Assembly (NCBI GenBank): GCA_018401465.1 | Contig: JAGYKE010000005.1 | Location: 806,001 to 870,000 of the forward strand | Direction: 5' to 3' | Length of the DNA: 64,000 nucleotides | Source of the DNA: Aestuariivita sp. | GTDB lineage: Bacteria > Pseudomonadota > Alphaproteobacteria > Rhodobacterales > Rhodobacteraceae | Shown: positions 53,006 through 61,088 of the stretch, one piece after another | Numbering within the stretch: position 1 is the stretch's first letter | Layout of the letters: the number at the start of each line of letters is the position of its first letter | Notes under the pieces: generated by a model | The model's input: the letters and a program-made list of their open reading frames with translations, nothing else | Databases searched by the model: none | Told to the model about the DNA's origin: nothing | Program-made: the position numbers and the translations under genes

Positions 53006-54562
53006 CTACATCCTGAAGGTGCGGCCCTTTGGCCCCAGTTGCGCCGGCAGCAGTCGCCAAGCATCATCCAGCCAGTTGTTCAGAATTGCCCGGGTATCAC
53101 GCGGGTCGATGATGTCGGGGATGCGGAACCTCTCAGCTGTCAGGAAAGGCGATTCCAAGTGGTGAAAATGCGCCTCGATCTGTTCTAACCGTACCGCGCG
53201 AGCCTCGGGGTCCAGCGCGTCCAGCTCTTTCTTGAATGCGGCCTCGGCCCCGCCTGCCACCGGGATCGACCCCCAGCGCCCAGACGGCCAAGCATAGACG
53301 AGGTTCAGCCCTTGGACGCGCCCAAAAGTACTGCCCGCCAACCCATAGCAGCGCCGAGTTATAACGGCGCACCACGGCACCTGGCTTTGTTCGATAGCCA
53401 TACAGACCCGCACCGATCCTTTGACCGCGCCGGATTTCTCAGCCTCTGGGCCGACAATGGTGCCGGGTTGATCAACAAGGTGGACGATCGGCAGATGGAA
53501 GGTGTCGCACAGGTCGATAAACCCTTCCATCTTGGCCGCAGACGCTTTGGTCATGCCACCGCCGTATTGCATAGGATCGGTGGTGATGACTCCGACGGGC
53601 CGTCCGCCCAGTCGCGCGAAACAGGTGATTATCGAACGACCGTAGCCTTTGGTTAGTTCGAAAACCGAACCCTTGTCGAACACCATCTCTACGATCTTAC
53701 GTGCATTATACACTTTTCGCTTATCGCGCGGGATAATCTCGATCAGTGCGTCATCGGCACGGTCCACCGGGTCATCGCAGGGGATGACCGGCGGCAGTTC
53801 CCAGACGTTCTGAGGCAGGTAGGATAAGAAACGCCGCGCCATGGCAAAAGCATCGTCCTCGGTCGCAGCCTCGTTTCCGATGACGCCGGATTCCCGAGTG
53901 TGGACCTTGGATCCACCCAACTCTTCCTTGTCGATCTTGACGCCCATGCCGCGTTCCACAACCGGCGGGCCGCCTGCAAAGACCTGCGAGGTACCCTTGA
54001 CCATAACCGAGTAATGCGCGGCGGCAGCCTTGATCGCGCCCAGTCCTGCGCAAGGACCCAGCGCCAGACCGACGATCGGGATCTTGCCCATCATGCGTGC
54101 GCTGGTCCAACTGGCATAAAACGGCAGCTTGGTGCCTGCGTTCTGATCAAGAATTTTGACGCTGCCGCCCGCACTTTCGACCAAGCGGATAATCGGGATG
54201 CGCATTTCTTCGGCGTAGATTTCGGAGTAAATCCACTTTTCGGAAACCGTTGCCTCAGACGAGCCACCACGGATTGTCCAGTCGTCGCCGTCGATGGAGA
54301 CGCGTCGACCGTCGATGCGGCCGGTGCCAATCACGGCATTGGCGGGTGTTACCGAAACGAGGTTGTGGTTCTCGTCATAGACAGCCTTGCCGGTCATCGC
54401 TCCCAGTTCCCGGAAACTGCCGGGATCAACCAGTTTCTCTATCCGTTCGCGCACCGTCAGCCGCCCCTGTGCGTGCTGTTTGGCCACGGCGTCAGCCCCC
54501 CCCAACGCCTTGGCCATGGCGCGGCGGCGGTGGATTTCGTCGACTTCCTTTTGCCAGCTCAT
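53006..54562 (-). CDS. Acyl-CoA carboxylase carboxyltransferase subunit
   Basis: A 518-residue fused alpha/beta carboxyltransferase (PccB/MccB type, crotonase fold). DLCDTFHLPIVHLVDQPGTI and the oxyanion region RCYGLAGSTFG are conserved, as is the N-domain VDPGSFRELGAMTG. It transfers CO2 from carboxybiotin to an acyl-CoA. The substrate could be propionyl-, acetyl-, methylcrotonyl- or an unusual acyl-CoA; the sequence alone does not decide. It is first in the operon, facing the stand-alone carrier gene. Confidence 0.93.
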   Translation of the reverse strand: MSWQKEVDEIHRRRAMAKALGGADAVAKQHAQGRLTVRERIEKLVDPGSFRELGAMTGKAVYDENHNLVSVTPANAVIGTGRIDGRRVSIDGDDWTIRGGSSEATVSEKWIYSEIYAEEMRIPIIRLVESAGGSVKILDQNAGTKLPFYASWTSARMMGKIPIVGLALGPCAGLGAIKAAAAHYSVMVKGTSQVFAGGPPVVERGMGVKIDKEELGGSKVHTRESGVIGNEAATEDDAFAMARRFLSYLPQNVWELPPVIPCDDPVDRADDALIEIIPRDKRKVYNARKIVEMVFDKGSVFELTKGYGRSIITCFARLGGRPVGVITTDPMQYGGGMTKASAAKMEGFIDLCDTFHLPIVHLVDQPGTIVGPEAEKSGAVKGSVRVCMAIEQSQVPWCAVITRRCYGLAGSTFGRVQGLNLVYAWPSGRWGSIPVAGGAEAAFKKELDALDPEARAVRLEQIEAHFHHLESPFLTAERFRIPDIIDPRDTRAILNNWLDDAWRLLPAQLGPKGRTFRM

Positions 54563-54607
54563 TCGGTGCCTCCGCTCTTGTTATGCTCAGGCTACACGAA
54601 TATACAG

Positions 54608-54619
54608 ATTGTTGACAAT
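54608..54619. promoter_or_regulatory. GntR/FadR-type operator candidate (carboxylase/BCCP divergent promoter)
   Basis: ATTGT-TG-ACAAT, a perfect inverted repeat, in the 107-base gap between the carboxyltransferase and biotin carrier genes. The FadR-subfamily consensus is an inverted repeat of GT and AC half-sites. The same site in inverse orientation lies at 56616-56627. Confidence 0.65.
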
Positions 54620-54669
54620 ATTATTGACAGCAGGACAGCGGCCACGCTGTAGTTGGGAGAGGATTAACC

Positions 54670-54894
54670 ATGCGCACATTCATCGCGTCGGAAGTCGCCG
54701 GGACTGTCTGGAAGATCGACGTGGCCGCAGGGGATGCTGTTGCGCTCGATGATGTCCTGATGGTTCTTGAGTCGATGAAAATGGAAATCCCTGTTCAGGC
54801 CAGTGGACCCGGATTTGTCGAGACGATCCATGTGAGCGAGGGCAACACCATCTCCGAGGGTCAGCTGCTTGTCACCCTGCGTGGCGTCGACTAA
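54670..54894 (+). CDS. Stand-alone biotin carboxyl carrier protein
   Basis: A 74-residue biotinyl domain with the biotinylation site ESMKMEIP (Lys at about 37). It starts RTFIASEVAGTVWKIDV and lacks the longer N-terminal region of AccB. Together with the divergent biotin carboxylase and carboxyltransferase genes it would complete a three-part carboxylase. Separate short carriers of this kind occur in a minority of acyl-CoA carboxylases. GGGAGAGG precedes the ATG. Confidence 0.9.
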   Translation: MRTFIASEVAGTVWKIDVAAGDAVALDDVLMVLESMKMEIPVQASGPGFVETIHVSEGNTISEGQLLVTLRGVD

Positions 54895-54931
54895 CAATAT
54901 ACAACCCAGTTGTTGCAGATCGGCAATCGCC

Positions 54932-55672
54932 ATGCTTTGGCAATCGAGTTTTCTCCAGCGCGCTATGCTGTCGGCTCTGCGACCAGGGCGATCGGACAGT
55001 AACGAAGCGCTGTCCATAGCCGAACAGATCGCAATCCAGTTGGCTGACGATATCGTCAATGACAGGTTGGCCCCGGATACACGCATTCAGGAAATCGCCG
55101 TTTCTTCGCGTTTCAAGGTCAGCCGAGGGCCTGTGCGCGAGGCTCTGCGCATTCTGGAAACAGCGGGATTGGTTACGATCCTGCCAAGACGCGGCGCCGT
55201 GGTGACCAAGCTCTCGGTCGAGGAAGTTGCTGATTTGTTTGAAATACGTTCGGTTCTGTTCGGGCTCGCCGCCGCGCGGGTTGCTGCCAAGCACACAGAT
55301 GACGATATGGCCGCCCTTTACGGCCGGTTGGAGAGGTTGCGCGCGATGTGCGGTAGCCGGGACGACACCGCGATCAGTGATTTTGTCGCGGCGGTGCAAG
55401 AGTTCGGTCTAACCATCAGCGAAGTGGCGCAGTCGGACCGACTGACCTCGCTGCTCACGGTACTGTTTCATCAGACGCTGCGCTATTCCCGCCTGGGTGT
55501 GTCAACCGAGGCACGCCGAACAGAGTTGCTTGCGCTGTGGGAAGCACTGATCGACCAGCTTGACAAAGGCGAAGCTGAGGCTGCGGAAAAAACCGCGCGC
55601 AGCATAGTTCAGAGTTCGCGCAACTTCGCGATCAGCCTTCTGCAGGCGGAATTGACGGGACAAAGAGCCTAG
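54932..55672 (+). CDS. GntR family transcriptional regulator (FadR/FCD subfamily)
   Basis: A regulator of about 246 residues (a second ATG at 54965 would make 235). The winged helix-turn-helix includes SRFKVSRGPVREALRILETA, and a helical ligand-binding C-terminal FCD domain follows (VADLFEIRSVLFGLAAARVA). It sits between the carrier and amidohydrolase genes and probably controls both divergent promoters. Its TAG stop is shared base-for-base (CTAG) with the convergent amidohydrolase gene. Confidence 0.88.
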   Translation: MLWQSSFLQRAMLSALRPGRSDSNEALSIAEQIAIQLADDIVNDRLAPDTRIQEIAVSSRFKVSRGPVREALRILETAGLVTILPRRGAVVTKLSVEEVADLFEIRSVLFGLAAARVAAKHTDDDMAALYGRLERLRAMCGSRDDTAISDFVAAVQEFGLTISEVAQSDRLTSLLTVLFHQTLRYSRLGVSTEARRTELLALWEALIDQLDKGEAEAAEKTARSIVQSSRNFAISLLQAELTGQRA

Positions 55673-56568
55673 AGCCGGTAGATCCGCGTGGCCGTACCGA
55701 AAAACAGCGCATCGCGCGCGCTGGTGGGCAAATCGGCGGTCAGCGTTTCAAAAGCCCTCCAGATCCTTCCATAATCAGCCATCAGCCGATCAACCGGAAA
55801 GTTCGATCCGAACATTGTCCGGTCAGGCCCGAAACATTTCAGACAATGGAGCGCAAAAGGGCGGATCGAGTCGACCGTCCAGCGATTGTCGACCATGCCG
55901 AAGCCGCTGATCTTGATCACCGTGTTCGGGCAATCGGCTAACCGGGCCACCGCGTCATGCCAGCCTGCCAGGTTGGCCTTATCGCGCTCAGCGGGCATCA
56001 GGGCGTGGTCCAGAATAATCGTCGTCTGTGGATGAGCCTGCGCCAGATTGGCCAGTGCGCCCGCCTGATGATGATAGATCTGTGCGTCGAACGACAGGCC
56101 AAAATCCGCCAGACGGGCAAAGCCACGCTGCCAGTCTGGATCGGCAAGATAATCACGCGGAGCCCGGTTCAGTCGCGGGTCGTCGTGGCGGTTCAGAACT
56201 TGGCGGATCCCTCGCACGCGATCATACTCAGCATGCTCGGCCAGCATGGCGGGAACGTTCTCGGCCGACAGGTCGGCAAAAGCGACGATGGCGCCTGGCA
56301 GTCCTCCTGACGCTGGATCGGCTGCTACCTCGTCCAGCCAACGGGTTTCACCGACTGGGTCGGCGGGGTCCCAGTTGGCCTGCACGTGCACAGAATTCAC
56401 CAGCTCAACACCCGCGGCCCGCGCCTCGGCCTGCAGGTGCCTGACGTTGAAAGTGCGCTTTAGTGACGACAGGTCGCCCCAACCCCTGTCGTGATCCTCG
56501 GGCTTGTTCCACGGATAAGCATTACGCTCTAGGTCCCAGAGGTGATGGTGGCTGTCGACGATTTGCAC
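55669..56568 (-). CDS. Amidohydrolase family protein (fuconolactonase-like)
   Basis: A 299-residue TIM-barrel metal hydrolase (amidohydrolase 2 family). QIVDSHHHLWDLERNAYPW holds the H-x-H metal ligands, ILDHALMPA the next His, and FGSNFPVDRL the late catalytic Asp. L-fuconolactonase, 2-pyrone-4,6-dicarboxylate lactonase and related lactonases share this layout. Here it would hydrolyse a lactone or similar intermediate in the island's pathway; the substrate is unknown. Confidence 0.88.
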   Translation of the reverse strand: MQIVDSHHHLWDLERNAYPWNKPEDHDRGWGDLSSLKRTFNVRHLQAEARAAGVELVNSVHVQANWDPADPVGETRWLDEVAADPASGGLPGAIVAFADLSAENVPAMLAEHAEYDRVRGIRQVLNRHDDPRLNRAPRDYLADPDWQRGFARLADFGLSFDAQIYHHQAGALANLAQAHPQTTIILDHALMPAERDKANLAGWHDAVARLADCPNTVIKISGFGMVDNRWTVDSIRPFALHCLKCFGPDRTMFGSNFPVDRLMADYGRIWRAFETLTADLPTSARDALFFGTATRIYRL

Positions 56569-56601
56569 GGCGGATGTTCCTTATTATCGGGCCAAGAGTG
56601 A

Positions 56602-56633
56602 TTGCGCATAATAAGATTGTCAACAATGCGCAA
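56602..56633. promoter_or_regulatory. Nested operator candidates in the amidohydrolase/oxidoreductase promoter
   Basis: ATTGT-CA-ACAAT (56616-56627), the reverse complement of the site at 54608-54619, sits inside a wider inverted repeat TTGCGCAT (56602-56609) / ATGCGCAA (56626-56633). Both fit binding of a dimeric regulator between two divergent genes. Confidence 0.65.
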
Positions 56634-56674
56634 ATTTGGCACCATGTCACTACCCAACGTAAAGGACACTGTTG

Positions 56675-57688
56675 ATGAAAGCCCTGCTCAGTCAGACACC
56701 CGGTGGCCCCGAGACGCTTAGCCTCGTCGAGACCGCCGAGGTAGAGCCCGGTCTGGGTGAGGTGGCGATCCGGGTGGCAGCGATCGGCTTGAACTTTCCC
56801 GACTTGCTGATCATCCGCGATCTGTATCAGTTCAAGCCACCGCGTCCCTTTGCACCGGGGTCCGAGTGCGCGGGTGTGATCGAGGCGGTTGGTGCCGGAG
56901 TCGACGGTCTGGCCGTCGGCGACCGTGTACTGGCAGTAACCGGCTGGGGCGCATTGGCTGAACGGGTTGTGACTATAGCAGCCGGGCGGATCACCCTGAT
57001 TCCCGACGATATGCCCTTTACCGACGCGGCGGCATTCCTAATGACCTATGGAACCTCGTATCACGCCCTAGGCGCGCGCGCCGGTCTGAGGCCTGGCGAG
57101 ACGCTGTTGGTTCTAGGCGCAGCCGGAGGCGTCGGGCTTGCCGCGGTCGAACTGGGTAAGGCGATGGGCGCGCGGGTGCTGGTGGCCTGTTCTTCAGCGG
57201 CGAAGCTGGACATCGCCCTGGCAGCCGGAGCTGATGACGGGATCGTTTATCCTGCCAGCATCGACGATAAGGATGCTTCGCGTGCTTTGGCGGACTCTTT
57301 TAAGGACCTGTGCGGCAAAGGCGGCGCAGACGTGATCTATGACCCGGTGGGTGGAGGTTATGCCGAACCTGCGCTTCGAGCCATCGCATGGGAGGGGCGT
57401 TATCTGGTCGTAGGGTTTCCCGCTGGGATCGCGAATCTGCCGATGAACCTGCCGCTTCTAAAGGCGTGCAGTGTGATCGGCGTATTCTGGGGGGCTGCCG
57501 TGCAGCGTGACCCTGCGGGCCACGCGCGCGAGGTGGGCGAACTGTTCGCGAAATATAAAGAGGGACAGATCAAGCCGCGTGTCGAGCTTGTGCGAGGCTT
57601 GGCTGCCGCGCCTGCGGCGCTGGAGGCGCTGGCGGCACGACAGGCGACTGGAAAATTAGTAGTAGACCTGCAGGGAGGGCAGGTCTGA
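56675..57688 (+). CDS. Quinone oxidoreductase-like MDR dehydrogenase
   Basis: A 337-residue zinc-free medium-chain dehydrogenase (NADPH:quinone oxidoreductase family). The N-terminal GroES domain has GLNFPDLLIIRDLYQFKPP and GSECAGVIEAVGAGVDGLAV; the Rossmann domain shows the NADP-binding motif LVLGAAGGVGLAAVELGKA. No catalytic or structural zinc Cys set is present. Such enzymes also reduce enoyl-CoA double bonds, which would fit a CoA pathway. A hairpin (AGACCTGC/GCAGGTCT, 57664-57686) overlaps its end. Confidence 0.9.
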   Translation: MKALLSQTPGGPETLSLVETAEVEPGLGEVAIRVAAIGLNFPDLLIIRDLYQFKPPRPFAPGSECAGVIEAVGAGVDGLAVGDRVLAVTGWGALAERVVTIAAGRITLIPDDMPFTDAAAFLMTYGTSYHALGARAGLRPGETLLVLGAAGGVGLAAVELGKAMGARVLVACSSAAKLDIALAAGADDGIVYPASIDDKDASRALADSFKDLCGKGGADVIYDPVGGGYAEPALRAIAWEGRYLVVGFPAGIANLPMNLPLLKACSVIGVFWGAAVQRDPAGHAREVGELFAKYKEGQIKPRVELVRGLAAAPAALEALAARQATGKLVVDLQGGQV

Positions 57689-57799
57689 CACCAGAACAAG
57701 GCACGGTGCCGTTGCTCTGCTGGCGCCGGGTTGCGATCAACGCAAGAGGTCAAAAAAGGGCTGAGCTTGATGGCCAGTCCGTTCCAGGGAGGAAAGACC

Positions 57800-58810
57800 A
57801 TGAAGATTGGAAAAATGCTGACCAAAGGGGTGCTTGCCTTGACTGCTTCGCTGTCGATAGCGGTTTCGGCTCACGCACAGCAAGAACTGAAATTCGCCTC
57901 GGTGGCACCCGAAAATTCGGTTTGGTTCAAGATGGCGCAGAACTATGGTCGGCTGATCTCGGAATACTCCGGCGGCAATCTGCAACTGACCGTCTATCCC
58001 GGCGCGCAACTGGGCGCGCAGGACGCAACGCTTTCGCAGGCGCTGCGGGGTCGGATCGAGGTCTGGTCGGGCGGTATTGTTGGCCTCGCGGGTGTTGCCC
58101 CTGAAATTTCGCCGCTTCTATTCCCAGGGGTGTTCGAGTCGAGCGCGCAAGCCAACTGCATGTTCCCGCTGCTGGTCGAACCGACCCGCGCCGCTGTCGC
58201 TCATCTGGGCGAGTTTGGGGGCTTTGTGCCCGTGGGTTGGAACAACATGGCATCTGTGAACGAGCTGACCTCGATCGCGGATGCAGCCGGCCAGAACATG
58301 CGGTCGCTGCCGACGCCGGTGGCGGTGCAGCTCTGGCAGCAATTGGGCATGACCTCAGTGCCGCTGGACACCGCGGAAACTGGTTCCGCACTGTCGACAG
58401 GCATGGTGACGTTGGTTGATACCGCAATGGCCTTCTGGGTCGCCACTGGCCACGCCGAATTGGCGCCGCACTACTACCTGACGCAGCACAACTACAACGT
58501 TGGTGGTGTGCTGATCGGTAACCGGACCTGGGATGCGATGACCGATGAACAGCGCGACGCGCTGCGTCGAGCCAATGACGAAGCGTGGAATTGGGAGAGC
58601 CTGATGTCGGTGTTCTCCGGCTTTGAAAGCCGCCTCGCGGAGATTGCTGGCGGACAGGGTGCCACCATCCACGAGTTGAGTGAAGAAGACCGCGCCATCG
58701 TGCGCGCCGCGGGTGAAGCCGTGTGGGAGCCCGCGCTAGAGGAACTGGGCGAGGGCGCCCGCGCCTATTTGAAAACCATGCTTGAAATTCGCAAGCAGTG
58801 CCCTGCGTGA
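57800..58810 (+). CDS. TRAP transporter substrate-binding protein (DctP)
   Basis: A 336-residue periplasmic protein with a signal peptide (LTASLSIAVSAHAQQ, cleaved after AHA). ELKFASVAPENSVWFKMAQN and the ligand-contacting PGAQLGAQDATLSQALRGR are typical DctP features. It captures organic acids for the DctQM permease. Its ATG at 57800 has a GGGAGG upstream. Substrate unknown; presumably the compound degraded by the neighbouring genes. Confidence 0.93.
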   Translation: MKIGKMLTKGVLALTASLSIAVSAHAQQELKFASVAPENSVWFKMAQNYGRLISEYSGGNLQLTVYPGAQLGAQDATLSQALRGRIEVWSGGIVGLAGVAPEISPLLFPGVFESSAQANCMFPLLVEPTRAAVAHLGEFGGFVPVGWNNMASVNELTSIADAAGQNMRSLPTPVAVQLWQQLGMTSVPLDTAETGSALSTGMVTLVDTAMAFWVATGHAELAPHYYLTQHNYNVGGVLIGNRTWDAMTDEQRDALRRANDEAWNWESLMSVFSGFESRLAEIAGGQGATIHELSEEDRAIVRAAGEAVWEPALEELGEGARAYLKTMLEIRKQCPA

Positions 58811-58888
58811 TCTATAAACGACGATGACAATCGCCAGGTGCGCGCGCTTGCCGCGCGCCCTCGGTTTCCCTGGTAGCGGATAGCCGCC

Positions 58889-59398
58889 ATGCAGCGATAC
58901 ATAAAACGGCTTTTGAGCGCGATCGAAGCAGTCGAGATTACCGTTCTGGTATTCAGCTTCGCGGCGATGACCGCCTTTCTGCTGGCCGACGTGATCGGCA
59001 GAGAAGTGTTCCGACAGGGCCTGTTCGGCGCAACCTACTACGCACTTTATTTTCTGATCCTCTCAGCGATGCTTTCGTTTGACGTGGCTGTAGCCCGCGA
59101 CGCGCATTTGAGGCCTACTGCCTTTGACGGACTGGTGCCCGCCCTTTGGGACCCGGTTATGCGCCGGATAGGCCACCTTCTTAGTGCTATTATCGCATTT
59201 CTGATCATCTGGGGCGTCTGGATCTTCATAGCGGAGACGCGGTTCTTCAACGAAAGGAACCCGACGATCCAGCTACCGCTTTGGCCGATGCAGATACCTT
59301 TACTTGTCGGCTTCGGAATGAGCTTTCTGCGCCACCTGGCCTATGCAGCCTTTCCAGACATCGCACCGCGCAAGCCTGAGGTGGGGGCGCAGTCATGA
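58889..59398 (+). CDS. TRAP transporter small permease (DctQ)
   Basis: A 169-residue membrane protein with four predicted helices (VFSFAAMTAFLLADVIGREV ... LLVGFGMSFLRHLAY). DctQ-type signature in the first loop. The stop overlaps the large-permease start (ATGA). Confidence 0.92.
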   Translation: MQRYIKRLLSAIEAVEITVLVFSFAAMTAFLLADVIGREVFRQGLFGATYYALYFLILSAMLSFDVAVARDAHLRPTAFDGLVPALWDPVMRRIGHLLSAIIAFLIIWGVWIFIAETRFFNERNPTIQLPLWPMQIPLLVGFGMSFLRHLAYAAFPDIAPRKPEVGAQS

Positions 59399-60651
59399 TG
59401 GCGATGGCCATTCTTGTCGCCGTCCTAGGGCTGATCGCGCTAAGGGTGAACCTGGTCTGGGCGCTGATAGCCGGGGCTCTGATGGTGCAGTTCGCCTATG
59501 GCTCGGGTGAGCTGACCTATTTTGTTCAGGACGTCTGGGCTTCAATGGACAGGCAGGTTTTGCTGGCAATTCCACTGTTTGTGCTCGTTGGACAGATCAT
59601 GGCGCGCGGTTCCATCGCGGCGCGGCTGATCCGAGTGATCGTGGCAACGACCGGGCATCTGCCAGGTGGGCTTGCGATGGCGACGATCCTAAGCTGCGCG
59701 GCCTTCTCGGCTATTTCGGGGTCGTCTCTTGTTACCATGCTGGCGGTCGGAGCGGTCCTGTATCCGGCGCTGACAAAAAACGGCTATTCGCGCCGCTTCG
59801 CTGTCGGTTCGCTGTGCGCCGGAGGCACACTTGGGATCATCATTCCGCCTTCGGTTCCAATGGTCCTGTACGGAATCATGACCGAGACCTCGATTGTGCA
59901 GCTTTTTAAGGCCGGGGTCGGACCCGGAATCCTGTTGACCGTCGCCTTTACAATCTACGCAGTGGCGATCAACTGGAAGCGCCCGCGGCTGCCGTTTTCT
60001 TGGTCCGAACTGGGCACCGCACTGAAAGAAGGGGTTCTGGCGATCCTGATGCCCCTAATCCTGTTAGGCGGAATCTATTCGGGTTATTTCAGTGCGACGG
60101 AGGCCGCCGCCGTGGCTATCGGCTATGCGCTTCTGATCGAACTGCTTGTTTATCGCGAGATGAAGATCGCTGATTACGTCCATACCGTTTCCCAGTCGGG
60201 GATCTTGGTCGGCACACTTTTTCCGTTACTCGCAGTGGCTATGTCGATCAACAAGCTGCTGACCGAAAAGCAGCTGCCTGGATATCTGGTCGATTTGGCG
60301 TTGAACAATGTCGACAGCCCCATGGCCTTTATACTGATTGTGAACCTTCTGCTACTGCTTGTTGGCGCGGTGATGGACACTGCATCCGCGATCGTCATTA
60401 CCGCCCCAGTTCTGGCTACTGCAGCAGAGGCCTATGGTTTTGACCGGATCCATCTGGGCGTGATCATGATCATTAACATGGAAATCGGCATCCTGACGCC
60501 TCCCATGGGCACGAACATCATCGTCGCCATGACTGCCTTCAATGAGCGCTTCGGCATGATCGTGCGGTCGGTCATTCCTTGGATCGGCGTTATGCTAATT
60601 TGCCTGTTTCTGGTCACCCTGTTCCCGTGGATCACGCTGGGTTTACTTTGA
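59395..60651 (+). CDS. TRAP transporter large permease (DctM)
   Basis: A 418-residue permease with 12 or so hydrophobic segments. GGTLGIIIPPSVPMVLYGIM and the IGILTPPMGTNIIVA block are the conserved ion/substrate motifs of DctM. It completes a DctPQM importer driven by a sodium gradient. Nothing that looks like a terminator follows for 100 bases. Confidence 0.94.
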   Translation: MMAMAILVAVLGLIALRVNLVWALIAGALMVQFAYGSGELTYFVQDVWASMDRQVLLAIPLFVLVGQIMARGSIAARLIRVIVATTGHLPGGLAMATILSCAAFSAISGSSLVTMLAVGAVLYPALTKNGYSRRFAVGSLCAGGTLGIIIPPSVPMVLYGIMTETSIVQLFKAGVGPGILLTVAFTIYAVAINWKRPRLPFSWSELGTALKEGVLAILMPLILLGGIYSGYFSATEAAAVAIGYALLIELLVYREMKIADYVHTVSQSGILVGTLFPLLAVAMSINKLLTEKQLPGYLVDLALNNVDSPMAFILIVNLLLLLVGAVMDTASAIVITAPVLATAAEAYGFDRIHLGVIMIINMEIGILTPPMGTNIIVAMTAFNERFGMIVRSVIPWIGVMLICLFLVTLFPWITLGLL

Positions 60652-61088
60652 CGGATATGGGCTGAGGTGATCAAAGTCTTTGTGTTTGGGTGTAAATCCT
60701 GACGCGCGTCTGCAAAGCCATGTTTTCGACATGCGCCGCAAAGCACCACGCATAGGAGTTGCATAACTTTTTGGGGAAAGCTTTCAGATCGCGCATCAGC
60801 GTGTCCCCGCGAATGCTGCGGACCCTAAAAGCGAGCGACCAATTCTAGTACTCGCGGTTAAGCTGAAGGCATGGCGGGTAACACGATCGGGACCGCGCGG
60901 ATGGCGAAGCCATCCTGTTACGGTCAAGGAGCAGGAAATGTCAGCCCCAATTGCTTGGGGGCAACGAAAGCCCAAAGTTCGCCGCCAATGCTCAAGAAAG
61001 CCGTCTTCAAAGCGGATTTGTTCGACGGCATTATAGGGGAAGGCTGCACCAAAGCCTCATCCAATGCGCTACAGAGGATGCTCACGCC
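60652..61088. other. Intergenic stretch, no gene seen
   Basis: About 440 bases between DctM and the autotransporter gene, both strands. Small frames here lack ribosome sites and family resemblance. No clear IS ends were found. It probably marks the boundary between the catabolic island and the surface-protein locus. Confidence 0.45.
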
